Origin: Arthrobacter sp. MSA 4-2
GTDB lineage: Bacteria > Actinomycetota > Actinomycetes > Actinomycetales > Micrococcaceae
Length of the DNA stretch: 64,000 bases
Direction: 5' to 3'
Assembly (NCBI RefSeq): GCF_016405885.1
Contig: NZ_JAEKGC010000005.1
Span: forward strand, 124,001-188,000
A program made the position numbers and the translations under genes. Every line of letters starts with the position of its first letter. Position 1 is the stretch's first letter. Positions 27,390 to 37,999 of the stretch are shown here, one piece after another. The notes below the pieces were generated by a model. It made no database searches, had not been told where the DNA came from, and saw nothing but the letters and a program-made list of their open reading frames with translations.

Positions 27390-28918
27390 GCGGCAGCCCG
27401 ATCCTGACCCTCGACAACGTGACCAAGAAGTTCGGTCCTGTCACAGTGATTGACGGCGTGAGCGTCGACGTGCTGCCAGGCAGGGTGCAGGTGTTGCTGG
27501 GCGAGAATGGCGCCGGCAAGTCGACCCTGATCAAAATGATGGCCGGAGTGCACCAGCCCGACGGCGGCAGGATCCTCATCGATGGCGAGGAAGTCCACCT
27601 CCCTGACACGAAAGCGTCGGAGAAGCACGGTATCGCCACCATCCACCAGGAACTCAACCTCGTTGGGTCGATGAGCATCGCTGAGAATATTGCGCTGGGA
27701 CGGATGCCCCGCCGCTTCGGCCTCGTGGACAAACGCAAAATGAAGGACGACGCCCGTGCGGCCCTGGCCCTCATCGGCCTCGACCTCGACGTCGACCAGC
27801 ACGTAGGCGGACTGGGCATCGCCCGTCAGCAACTCGTCGAGATCGCGAAGGCGCTTAGCCTCAATGCCCGAATGCTGATCCTCGACGAGCCCACTGCGGC
27901 ACTGACCAAGCGTGAAATCTCGGCGCTGTTTTCGGTTGTCGAGGACCTCCGGGAGCGCGGCGTGGGCATGGTCTTCATCAGCCACCACCTCGACGAGATC
28001 GCAGCGATCGGGGATTCGGTCTCCGTGCTGCGCGACGGAAAATTTATTGCTGAAGTGCCCGCGACAACGGGAGAGGGCGAACTCGTGCGCCTGATGGTGG
28101 GCCGCGATATCGACAAGCAGTTCCCACGGCGCCGGGAGTTCAGCGGCGCGCCGGAGACCCTCCTCGAGGTCAGCGGCCTATCCACGAAGGGCATGGTCAA
28201 CGACGTCTCCTTCTCGGTGCACGCCGGCGAGGTTGTCGCACTCGCCGGACTCGTGGGCGCCGGTCGCACCGAAGTGGTCCGGGCGATCGCCGGGATCGAC
28301 CCGTACACCTCGGGTTCCGTGAGGGTCCGCGGCAAAAAGCTCCCACCGCTCAACGTTGGTGCTGCGATCCGCGCCGGACTTGGCCACGTTCCCGAGGATC
28401 GAAAGGTGCAGGGACTCGTGCTCGGTGCCGCCGTCAACGAGAACATCGGCTACGCGACGCTCGCATCGACGGCGAAGGCAGGAATCGTCGACTTCGCAGG
28501 ACAGCGCCGGCGGGCGCAGGAGGTCGCTGACAAGCTGCGGATCCGGATGGCCGGGCTCGATCAGGCAGTCGGAGCACTGTCCGGCGGCAACCAGCAGAAG
28601 ACTGTGTTCGCCCGCTGGATCGTCGCAGGATCGACTGTCCTGCTGCTCGACGAACCAACCCGCGGCGTCGACGTCGGTGCCAAAGTCGAAATTTACGAAC
28701 TGATCAACGCGATCACCGCGGCCGGAGGCGCCGTCGTCATGGTCTCCAGCGAACTACCGGAAGTGCTCGGCATGGCCGATCGGATCCTGGTGATGAGCGG
28801 CGGGCACATCGCGGGGGAAGTGCCGGCGGAGTCCGCCACCCAGGACGCCGTGATGTCCCTTGCCGTCCGTGACGTAAAGCGCGAACTCGAAGACAAGCAG
28901 ATGAAGGACGAATCATGA
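27386..28918 (+). CDS. rbsA: ribose ABC transporter ATP-binding protein
   Basis: Energy-coupling subunit of the ribose importer, with two ABC modules on one chain, 510 aa as usual. First module Walker A GENGAGKST (39-47) and VEIAKALSLNARMLILDEPTAAL. The second module has the degenerate GLVGAGRTEV P-loop found in all RbsA/MglA proteins, with signature LSGGNQQK and Walker B VLLLDEPTRGVDVGAK. Overlaps lacI (ATGA) and rbsC (ATGA). Confidence 0.96.
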   Translation: MSGSPILTLDNVTKKFGPVTVIDGVSVDVLPGRVQVLLGENGAGKSTLIKMMAGVHQPDGGRILIDGEEVHLPDTKASEKHGIATIHQELNLVGSMSIAENIALGRMPRRFGLVDKRKMKDDARAALALIGLDLDVDQHVGGLGIARQQLVEIAKALSLNARMLILDEPTAALTKREISALFSVVEDLRERGVGMVFISHHLDEIAAIGDSVSVLRDGKFIAEVPATTGEGELVRLMVGRDIDKQFPRRREFSGAPETLLEVSGLSTKGMVNDVSFSVHAGEVVALAGLVGAGRTEVVRAIAGIDPYTSGSVRVRGKKLPPLNVGAAIRAGLGHVPEDRKVQGLVLGAAVNENIGYATLASTAKAGIVDFAGQRRRAQEVADKLRIRMAGLDQAVGALSGGNQQKTVFARWIVAGSTVLLLDEPTRGVDVGAKVEIYELINAITAAGGAVVMVSSELPEVLGMADRILVMSGGHIAGEVPAESATQDAVMSLAVRDVKRELEDKQMKDES

Positions 28919-29886
28919 ACAAGGTAGCTGCCCGGCCAGGGCTCGGAGGGGCGACGTTCGCGAAGTTCCTCGCCAACAATGGAGCATTGGTTGGACTGTT
29001 TGTCCTCGGGCTCGCACTCTTCATCGCCACACCGGACTTCCTCACCGGCCCGAACCTGCTCAATATCGGGATCCAGGCCTCAGTGATCGCGGTGTTGGCC
29101 TTTGGTCTCACCTTCGTGATCGTTGCCGGTGGAATCGACCTCTCCGTCGGATCCGTCGCTGCGCTCTCCGCGATGGGATCGGCGTGGATTTTTTCACAGG
29201 CGGATCTTCCCGGGTGGCTTGCGCTTGGCGGAGGGCTTTTCTTTGGAGCGCTCAGCGGCGCCGTCAGCGGCCTCGCCGTGGCGTTCGGCAGGCTCCCCTC
29301 CTTCATCGCCACCCTAGCGATGCTCAGCATCGCCCGTGGCCTCACGCTCGTCCTCTCCGAAGGGCGCCCCATCCCCACCGCCCCTGCGGTGTCGTTCCTC
29401 GGCAGCAACATCGGACCGGTACCCATGCCGATCGTCGTCCTCGTTATCGCGGGAACCGTTGCTGCCGCGATCCTCAATTTCACAGTCATCGGCCGTTACA
29501 TGTACGCCGTTGGTGGGAACACCGAAGCCGCCCGGCTCTCCGGGATCCCGGTTCGCCGCGTGCTGGTCACCGTGTTCGCCCTCTCCGGACTGTTCGCCGC
29601 GCTGGCAGGACTCCTGCTGTCCGGCCGGCTCGATTCGGCCCAGCCCCAGGCGGCAGTCGGGTACGAACTTGACGCCATTGCCGCCGTCGTCATCGGCGGC
29701 GCCTCCCTCGCCGGTGGAGTGGGCCGGATCAGCGGCACCCTGATCGGCGCGCTGGTCCTGGTGGTCATCCGCAACGGCCTCAACCTGCTCAACGTCTCCT
29801 CCTTCTGGCAGCAGGTGGTCATCGGCCTGGTGATCGCCCTCGCCGTCGGCGTCGACTCGCTGCGGCGAAAAAGCGCACGCCACTAG
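28915..29886 (+). CDS. rbsC: ribose ABC transporter permease
   Basis: Inner-membrane channel of the ribose importer, 323 aa with 8-10 hydrophobic spans. Family motifs: GIDLSVGSVAALSAMG after the third span, FIATLAMLSIARGL, GGNTEAARLSGIPV (the cytosolic loop that contacts RbsA) and ELDAIAAVVIGGASLAGGVG near the C-terminus. Starts in the 4-bp overlap with rbsA; a 41-bp gap with an AAAGGA SD separates it from rbsB. Confidence 0.96.
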   Translation: MNKVAARPGLGGATFAKFLANNGALVGLFVLGLALFIATPDFLTGPNLLNIGIQASVIAVLAFGLTFVIVAGGIDLSVGSVAALSAMGSAWIFSQADLPGWLALGGGLFFGALSGAVSGLAVAFGRLPSFIATLAMLSIARGLTLVLSEGRPIPTAPAVSFLGSNIGPVPMPIVVLVIAGTVAAAILNFTVIGRYMYAVGGNTEAARLSGIPVRRVLVTVFALSGLFAALAGLLLSGRLDSAQPQAAVGYELDAIAAVVIGGASLAGGVGRISGTLIGALVLVVIRNGLNLLNVSSFWQQVVIGLVIALAVGVDSLRRKSARH

Positions 29887-29927
29887 AACTTTTCCCACCG
29901 TCCAACCCACCAACAAAGGATCCAACA

Positions 29928-30869
29928 ATGAAGTTCTCCTCCTCCCAGGCAACCGCGCTGACGATGTCAGTCGCACTCCTGCTCACCGCCACCGCCTGCA
30001 ACCGCGGAGGCGGCGACACCGCCTCCGAAGGCGACAGCGTCACCCTCGCCGTCTCAACCCTCAACAACCCCTTCTTCGTTGAACTGCGCGACGGCGCCCA
30101 GGAGGCGGCGGACGAGGCCGGCATCACCCTGGATGTCATCGACGCGCAGAACGACTCCGCGACGCAGACCAACCAGCTCGCCACCGCCGCCACCAGCGGC
30201 ACGGACGGCGTCATCATCAACCCCGTCGACTCCGACGCCGCAGCGGCCGCGGTGAGCCCCCTCGTCGAGGACGGGACGCCCGTCGTGGCCGTCGACCGTG
30301 CGGTCAACGGCGCCGAGGTGCAGTCGCTCGTCTCCAGCGACAACGTTGCCGGCGGCAAGCAGGCAGCCGAGGAGCTCGCCCGCGCGATGGGCGAAAAGGG
30401 GAAGGTGATCGTCCTCCAGGGCGTGGCTGGCACCTCGGCAAGCCGTGACCGCGGCGCCGGATTCACCGAAGGGCTCGCGGCCTACCCGGACATCGAGGTC
30501 GTGGCACAGCAGACGGCGAACTTCGACCGGGCCGAAGCGCTCAACGTGGCGACCAACCTGCTGCAGTCCAACCCCGACGTCACCGGCATCTTCGCCGAAA
30601 ACGACGAGATGGCCCTGGGCGCGATCCAGGCGCTGGGCGACCGGGCCGGCAGCGAGGTGAGCGTTGTCGGCTTCGACGGCACCGAGGAGGGCCTTGCTGC
30701 GATCGAGGCCGGCACGATGACGGCGACGATCGCCCAGCAGCCCGCCGAGCTCGGCAAGCGATCCGTCGAGGTCCTTGCCCAGCTCCTCAATGACGAGTCC
30801 GTCGAATCCACCATCCCGGTGCCCGTGACGACCGTCAACGAGGAAAACGTCGGGGAATTCACCGAATGA
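29928..30869 (+). CDS. rbsB: ribose ABC transporter substrate-binding lipoprotein
   Basis: Extracytoplasmic ribose receptor, 313 aa. Lipobox in LLLTATAC with Cys24, then a type I periplasmic-binding fold: VSTLNNPFFVELRDGAQEAA, DGVIINPVDSDAAAAAV, VAVDRAVNG, VLQGVAGTSASRDRGAGF and FAENDEMALGA. Lipid anchoring fits a Gram-positive cell. Its stop overlaps the ribokinase start by 4 bp. Confidence 0.96.
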   Translation: MKFSSSQATALTMSVALLLTATACNRGGGDTASEGDSVTLAVSTLNNPFFVELRDGAQEAADEAGITLDVIDAQNDSATQTNQLATAATSGTDGVIINPVDSDAAAAAVSPLVEDGTPVVAVDRAVNGAEVQSLVSSDNVAGGKQAAEELARAMGEKGKVIVLQGVAGTSASRDRGAGFTEGLAAYPDIEVVAQQTANFDRAEALNVATNLLQSNPDVTGIFAENDEMALGAIQALGDRAGSEVSVVGFDGTEEGLAAIEAGTMTATIAQQPAELGKRSVEVLAQLLNDESVESTIPVPVTTVNEENVGEFTE

Positions 30870-31813
30870 GCACCAAGGCATCGGGCATCGTCGTCGTCGG
30901 GTCCATCAACGCGGACCTCGTGGTGACGCTGGAACGCCACCCGCAACCGGGTGAGACCGTTCTGGGGCGGTCGATGACCGTCCTGCCCGGTGGGAAGGGC
31001 GCGAACCAGGCCGTCGCGGCCGCCCGGCTCGGCGCGCAGGTCGCGCTGGTCGGTGCCGTGGGCCGGGACGCCTATGCCGACCCGGCCCTGGCCGGGCTGC
31101 GGGCCGCCGGCGTCAACCTCGCCCTGCACCCGGCGGAGGCCGGCACCGGTGTGGCCCTCGTCCAGGTTTCGGCAGGCGGCGAAAATTCAATCGTGGTGAT
31201 TCCCGGCGCCAACGCTGAGGTGACACGCGAGGTCGTGCGCTCCCAGGCATCCCTAATCTCCGAGGCCACGGTCCTCGTGCTCCAGGGGGAGATCCCCGCC
31301 GGGTCGATTGCCGAAGCCGTGCAGCACGCGGAGGGTCGCGTGATGATCAACCTTGCGCCGGTGATCGACGTCGAACGCTCCGCGCTGCTGACCGCCGACC
31401 CGTTGGTGGTCAACGAGCACGAGGGCATCCTGGTGCTCGAGCAACTGGGCGTCCGGGACCTCCCCACGGCGGCCGACCACCGCAGGATCATCGAGGCGCT
31501 GTCGGCGGCCGGCTTCGCCTCCGTTGTCCTCACCCTCGGTGCCGAAGGAGCCATGGTGGCCTCCAACGGCACCGTGGAGCGGTTCCCGGCGCCGAAGGTC
31601 TCGGCGGTCGACACCACCGGGGCCGGTGACGCCTTCGTCGGGGCGCTCGCCGCCCGCCTCGCCGCGGGCGACAGCCTGGCCTCCGGCGTCGGATTCGCCG
31701 TGCGCGTCGGCGCGTACGCCGTCCGGTCCGAGGGCGCCCAGCCGTCCTACCCGGCCCTGGGTGACGAGCTCCCCGGTGACGGGATCAGCAGGAGTGAAGG
31801 AGCCACCGCATGA
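30866..31813 (+). CDS. rbsK: ribokinase
   Basis: PfkB-family kinase that makes ribose 5-phosphate, 315 aa. N-terminal VVGSINADLVV, substrate motif GGKGANQAVAAARLG (42-56), and the C-terminal signature DTTGAGDAFVGAL with catalytic base Asp255 and the anion hole. Coupled by overlaps to rbsB and rbsD. Order ACBKD, with the pyranase last. Confidence 0.96.
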   Translation: MSTKASGIVVVGSINADLVVTLERHPQPGETVLGRSMTVLPGGKGANQAVAAARLGAQVALVGAVGRDAYADPALAGLRAAGVNLALHPAEAGTGVALVQVSAGGENSIVVIPGANAEVTREVVRSQASLISEATVLVLQGEIPAGSIAEAVQHAEGRVMINLAPVIDVERSALLTADPLVVNEHEGILVLEQLGVRDLPTAADHRRIIEALSAAGFASVVLTLGAEGAMVASNGTVERFPAPKVSAVDTTGAGDAFVGALAARLAAGDSLASGVGFAVRVGAYAVRSEGAQPSYPALGDELPGDGISRSEGATA

Positions 31814-32193
31814 AGCGCGGCGGCATCCTGAACCCCGCCCTCAGCTCGGCCATCGCGGGCCTCGGCCACGGCCACCTCGTCGTCATCGCCGACAGCGGCC
31901 TGCCCATCCCCGCGACGGTCCACACCGTCGACCTCACCCTGGTCCGGGGGATCCCCCGGTTCACGGATGTGCTGCGGGCGGTGCTGGCGGAGATCGTCGT
32001 GGAAGGCAGCATCATCGCCACCGAAGCGCATGACGGCGCGGCCGGGGAGTGGGTGCGTGCGGAGGGGCTCACTCCCCGAACCATTCCGCACGAAGACCTC
32101 AAGGCCCTGCTGCCCACGGCGCGGCTGGTCATCCGCACCGGGGAGGCCACACCGTACGCCAACGTCATCCTTCAATCCGGAGTGGATTTCTAG
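31810..32193 (+). CDS. rbsD: D-ribose pyranase
   Basis: Interconverts pyranose and furanose forms of ribose so the kinase can use it. 127 aa. Catalytic His20 in GLGHGHLVVIADSGLPIP; the later FKDLKALLP-like segment (EDLKALLPTARLVIRTGEATPYANVILQ, cited in part) closes the active site. Last gene of the operon; a strong stem-loop follows. Confidence 0.95.
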   Translation: MKRGGILNPALSSAIAGLGHGHLVVIADSGLPIPATVHTVDLTLVRGIPRFTDVLRAVLAEIVVEGSIIATEAHDGAAGEWVRAEGLTPRTIPHEDLKALLPTARLVIRTGEATPYANVILQSGVDF

Positions 32194-32200
32194 GCGGACG

Positions 32201-32232
32201 TCCGTGGCCGAAGGTAACCCTTTGGCCACGGA
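32201..32232 (+). terminator. stem-loop at the end of the ribose operon
   Basis: TCCGTGGCC (32201-32209) pairs perfectly with GGCCACGGA (32224-32232), and the loop adds AAGG/CCTT pairing. It lies 8 nt after rbsD. No T-run, so it may act with Rho or as an RNA-stabilising end. Confidence 0.6.
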
Positions 32233-32289
32233 TCGGCGGCCGCGGTGGCTTATATTCCATTGCGCGCCTGTTTTCCATAGGCTGTATCA

Positions 32290-32589
32290 GTGATCTTTAA
32301 AGCTGTGAGCGATGGCCGACCCTACCCCGACCACGGACATGTGTCCCCAAGGGACTGGGCAGAGGTCCCTCCCCGGCAGGTCCGGCTCGATGAGCTGGTG
32401 ACGACGAAAACCACCCTTGACCTCGAGGCCCTGCTCGCCGAGGATTCAACGTTTTTCGGGGATCTCTTCCCCCATGTCGTCCAGTGGCAGGACACCCTGT
32501 ACCTCGAGGACGGGCTGCACCGGGCCGTCCGCACTGCCCTTCACCAGCGCACGATCCTCCACGCGCGGGTGCTTGTGATCGATGGCTGA
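32290..32589 (+). CDS. 99-aa protein with a ParB-like DGxHR motif
   Basis: Small cytosolic protein starting with GTG 32290; an AGG lies about 8 nt upstream and a good TATATT -10 at 32251-32256. It overlaps the next gene by 8 bp. The sequence has VRLDELVTTKTTLDLEALL, then FPHVVQWQDTLYLEDGLHRAVRTAL, then a strand ARVLVIDG. The D-G-x-H-R-A-x-R-x-A core, followed by a closing strand, resembles the ParB/sulfiredoxin fold motif, but this is inference from a short motif. Its coupling to a LytR_C protein suggests a cell-envelope or stress link. Function unknown. Confidence 0.75.
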   Translation: MIFKAVSDGRPYPDHGHVSPRDWAEVPPRQVRLDELVTTKTTLDLEALLAEDSTFFGDLFPHVVQWQDTLYLEDGLHRAVRTALHQRTILHARVLVIDG

Positions 32590-33244
32590 GGACCGCTCGG
32601 GGCGCCGGGCCCGGGCCCTCGCCCGCAGGGACCCGACGGAGTGGCACGGACAGCGGATCGTCACCGAGACCGACCTGGGAGCCGTGTTCGCCGCGGAGGA
32701 GCGGGACCGGCGCGCCCTTACCTCAAAACGGATCCGCCACGGCGTCGTCCTGCTGCTGCTGGTGGGGCTGCTGGGCGCCGCGGCCTTCACCGCGGTCGGC
32801 ATCAACCGCGGGGACATCCGCATCGCCGCACTCGAGCCCACGCCCCGGCCCACCGAAACCTGCCCGGCAGGCCCGTTCGACTACCAGGACCCGAGCTCGG
32901 TGACCGTCAATGTGTACAACAGCACCGACATCGAGGGTCTCGCCGGTACCGCGGCGGGCCAGCTGCGGAAGCGCGCCTTCGTGGTTGCCGAGGTCGGAAA
33001 CCGGAGCGTCGACCCCACCGGGATGACGGCGATCATCGTCTCCGGCCCGGACGGGAAGGCCAATGCCTTCACCCTCCAGCGCACCATTCCGAAATCCGTC
33101 TATGTCGTCGACAAGCGCAAGGGGCGCACCATCGACATCGTCCTCGGCTCGGGCTTCTCCGCGATCGCCCCCGCGGAGACCATCGACAAGGCCCCCGGGG
33201 GCCTCGTCTGTTTTGCGCCGGAGACGCCCGCGCCAGCGAAATAA
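32582..33244 (+). CDS. LytR_C-domain membrane protein
   Basis: Single-pass membrane protein of 220 aa. A basic N-terminal cytosolic part (residues 1-55), one span (GVVLLLLVGLLGAAAFTAVGI, cited in part, around 55-75), a short Pro/Thr linker with a Cys, then an extracytoplasmic LytR_C domain from about 100 (VTVNVYNSTDIEGLAGTAA, FVVAEVGNR, DIVLGSGF). This C-terminal domain accompanies LCP (LytR-CpsA-Psr) ligases that attach glycopolymers to peptidoglycan, but no LCP catalytic domain is present here. It overlaps the 99-aa gene by 8 bp. Confidence 0.88.
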   Translation: MAEDRSGRRARALARRDPTEWHGQRIVTETDLGAVFAAEERDRRALTSKRIRHGVVLLLLVGLLGAAAFTAVGINRGDIRIAALEPTPRPTETCPAGPFDYQDPSSVTVNVYNSTDIEGLAGTAAGQLRKRAFVVAEVGNRSVDPTGMTAIIVSGPDGKANAFTLQRTIPKSVYVVDKRKGRTIDIVLGSGFSAIAPAETIDKAPGGLVCFAPETPAPAK

Positions 33245-33284
33245 CCGCCGGCATGAATCGGGAGAGCGGTGGCGCCGCCTCGAA

Positions 33285-35500
<2,216 letters not shown>

Positions 35501-35560
35501 CAGGGCGTTCCGCTGACCTGTGCCTACATAAAGATACGGGAATAGCGTCCCGAAGCCCGA

Positions 35561-36100
35561 CTAGCGGCCCCAGCCGGCATGGGCCAGGGCCTGGCGGAGC
35601 AGGTCCGCGCGGCCGCCCGACAGTTCGGCCTGGATGGAGGGGCTGAGGGCTTCCGAGGGCGTCAGCCAGGACAGTTCGAGGGCGTCCTGGCGCGGACTGC
35701 ACTCCCCGGTGACCGGGATCAGGTAGGCCAGGGCGACGGCGTGCTGGCGGTCGTCGGTGAGGCCGGTCTCGGAGGGGGAGGGGAAGTATTCTGCGATGGT
35801 GAAGGGCAGCACCGACGGCGGAAGCTGCGGCAGGGCGAAGGGGCCGAGATCCTTCTCGAGGTGGCGCAGGAGCGCGGCCCGGATGGTCTCCCGGTACATC
35901 ACCCGCCCGGAGACGAAGGTCCGCACCATTTCCCCCTGGGCGTTGGCCTGCAGGAGCAGCCCGACCTCGTTGACGTAGCCCAGGGCATCGCACCTGACCG
36001 GGATCGCCTCCACGTACACCATCGGGAGCCGGCGGCGGGCCTCGTAAAGATCCTCTTCGGAGAGCCAGCCTGGATTGGGGTCGGGGGTGCGCACATTCAT
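35561..36100 (-). CDS. NUDIX hydrolase-family protein (DUF4916)
   Basis: 179 aa, related to Nudix hydrolases but with a poorly matched Nudix box, as in DUF4916. Visible: PGWLSEEDLYEARRRLPMVYVEAIPVR (cited in part), the strand EVGLLLQANAQGEMVRTFVSGRVMYRET in which the usual G-x5-E is degraded, then LLRHLEKDLG and HAVALAYLIPVTGEC. ATG 36098-36100 is the best start; the longer TTG version adds two residues. No clear SD, but TATAAA at about -15 suggests a leaderless or short leader. Substrate unknown. Confidence 0.8.
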   Translation of the reverse strand: MNVRTPDPNPGWLSEEDLYEARRRLPMVYVEAIPVRCDALGYVNEVGLLLQANAQGEMVRTFVSGRVMYRETIRAALLRHLEKDLGPFALPQLPPSVLPFTIAEYFPSPSETGLTDDRQHAVALAYLIPVTGECSPRQDALELSWLTPSEALSPSIQAELSGGRADLLRQALAHAGWGR

Positions 36101-36270
36101 AACCAAGTTTTATAGCAGGAATGGCTCTGGAAGACAGCGGCGCGCTCTCCTTCGGCCATTGGCTGAAAGCCGGGGCCGCCCAGCTTTCCGTTCCGAGAGG
36201 GGCTAACGGGCCCTTCCCGCAGGCGTTGTCGGCGCTGGCGCGCGGCACCGGCCGGGCATACAGTGGCGCC

Positions 36271-36855
36271 ATGGCCGACGATCTGCCCGAACTTCTCCTC
36301 CCCGGCGTCCGGGAATGGACGCAGTGGCTCGAGGCGGAGCACGCCGCTTCCCCGGGGGTGTGGCTGATCCTGACGAAGAAGGGCGGCACGCTCACCACCC
36401 TGACCTATGCGGAGGCGCTCGACGAGGTGCTCTGCTTTGGCTGGATTGACGGGCAGCGGCGGGGCAGGGACGCCGAAAGCTACTTCCAGCGGTTCACGCC
36501 GCGCACTCCGAAGAGCATCTGGTCCATCCGCAACTGCACCTCCATCGAGCGGCTCACCGCCGAGGGGAGGATGCGGCCGGCCGGCCTCGCCGCGGTCGAG
36601 GCGGCACGGGCCGACGGGCGGTGGGGCCGCGCGTACGCCGGCCCGGCCACGGCGGTGGTGCCCGACGACCTCGCCGCCGCGGTGGCCGCCAGTCCCGGGG
36701 CGCAGGCGGCCTTCGACGGCCTGTCCTCCCAGAACCGGTATGCCCTGATCTTTCGGCTGGGGCAGGTGCACACCCCGGCGGGGCGGCAGCGGGCAGTTGA
36801 ACGGTTCGTGGGAATGCTCGAGCGCGGGGACACGCCGTACCCGCAGAAGCGGTAG
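36271..36855 (+). CDS. YdeI/OmpD-associated family protein
   Basis: Cytosolic protein of 194 aa in the YdeI/DUF1905-neighbour family (bacteriocin-protection type). Family marks: WTQWLEAEHAASPGVWLILTKKG at the N-terminus, LTYAEALDEVLCFGWIDGQRRGRD, YFQRFTPRTPKSIWS, and a helical C-terminus with LSSQNRYALIFRLGQVHTPAGR. ATG 36271 is chosen over 36121 because the preceding 50 codons are unlike the family. The molecular role is not established. Confidence 0.85.
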   Translation: MADDLPELLLPGVREWTQWLEAEHAASPGVWLILTKKGGTLTTLTYAEALDEVLCFGWIDGQRRGRDAESYFQRFTPRTPKSIWSIRNCTSIERLTAEGRMRPAGLAAVEAARADGRWGRAYAGPATAVVPDDLAAAVAASPGAQAAFDGLSSQNRYALIFRLGQVHTPAGRQRAVERFVGMLERGDTPYPQKR

Positions 36856-36879
36856 GGCTCTGGCGCCGCCCCGTCGCGC

Positions 36880-37983
36880 CTAGGCGGGGAAGGCGACGCC
36901 CTCGCCGACCACGCGGAGGCGCAGTTCGGTGCCCACCCGGGCCATCGCGGCGTTCCAGTGCCGGATGGTGACCGTCTGGCCGTTCGTGCCCTCCAGGCCG
37001 TCCCCGCCGGGTGCCGTGCTGCCATGGAGGCGGATCTTCACCGTCACCTCGGGGCCGAAGAAGTCGGTCTCCACGACGGTGCCGCGGATATTGCCGTCCT
37101 CGGCGATCCGGATCTGTTCGGGGCGCAGCATGAGCTGCACCCTGCCCTGGCAGGTGGGCCGGCGCACCGGAATACCGCCGAGTGCGCACATGGCGAGCGA
37201 GCCCTGGAGGTGGGCTTCGAGGATGACGGCGTCGCCGAGGAACTCCGCCGTCGCCCGGTCGGCCGGACGGGTGTAGACGACGAAGGGGTTTCCCACCTGC
37301 GCCAGGACGCCTCCGCGCATCACAGCGACCTGGTCGGCGAAGGAGAGCGCCTCGGACTGGTCATGGGTGACGAGGATGGTCGTCACGCCGGTTTCGGCGA
37401 GGGTCTTCGCCACGGTCTTGCGGGTGGCCACCCGCAGGCCCGCGTCGAGGGCGGAGAACGGCTCGTCGAGGAGCATCAGGGAGGGTCCGCGGGCCAGGGC
37501 CCGGGCCAGCGCCACCCGCTGCTGCTGGCCGCCCGAGAGCTGGTCCGGCCGGCGGTCGGCGTACCCGGCATCGAGCGAGACCATGCCGAGCAGCTCCGCG
37601 ACGCGCGCGCGGGCCGCCCTGCGCCCGAAGGCGCGGCGGTCAAGGCCGAAGGCGACGTTCTCGCCGACCGAGAGGTGGGGGAACAGGGCGCCGTCCTGCG
37701 CCACATAGCCGATGTTGCGTTTGTGGGCCGGTACGGGGTGCCCGGGTCCGCCCGCGACGACGCCGCCTTCGAACTCCACGACGCCCGAGTCGGGGGAGTC
37801 GAAGCCGGCGATGATACGCAGCAGCGTGGTCTTTCCGGATCCGGAGGGCCCAACGATGGCCGTGGTGATGCCCTTCTGCACGGACAGGGTCAGCCCGCTC
37901 AGCACCTGGGTGCTGCCGAAGGACTTGGTGATGTCCAGCAGTTCGAGGTGGTTCACGGCCGGGAGCAGCGGGGAGGTGGTCAT
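36880..37983 (-). CDS. ferric iron ABC transporter ATP-binding protein (FbpC-like)
   Basis: ATPase of an iron(III) importer, 367 aa. Walker A GPSGSGKT (45-52), Q-loop GYVAQDGALFPHLSV, signature LSGGQQQR, Walker B LMLLDEPFSALD, switch THDQSEAL; the C-terminal TOBE domain (~250-367) has VQLMLRPEQIRI. The GALFPHLSV segment and the TOBE length fit the FbpC/AfuC class. Third gene of a three-gene operon, 16 bp after the permease gene. Confidence 0.92.
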   Translation of the reverse strand: MTTSPLLPAVNHLELLDITKSFGSTQVLSGLTLSVQKGITTAIVGPSGSGKTTLLRIIAGFDSPDSGVVEFEGGVVAGGPGHPVPAHKRNIGYVAQDGALFPHLSVGENVAFGLDRRAFGRRAARARVAELLGMVSLDAGYADRRPDQLSGGQQQRVALARALARGPSLMLLDEPFSALDAGLRVATRKTVAKTLAETGVTTILVTHDQSEALSFADQVAVMRGGVLAQVGNPFVVYTRPADRATAEFLGDAVILEAHLQGSLAMCALGGIPVRRPTCQGRVQLMLRPEQIRIAEDGNIRGTVVETDFFGPEVTVKIRLHGSTAPGGDGLEGTNGQTVTIRHWNAAMARVGTELRLRVVGEGVAFPA

Positions 37984-37999
37984 GCCGTGCCGTCCCCGC

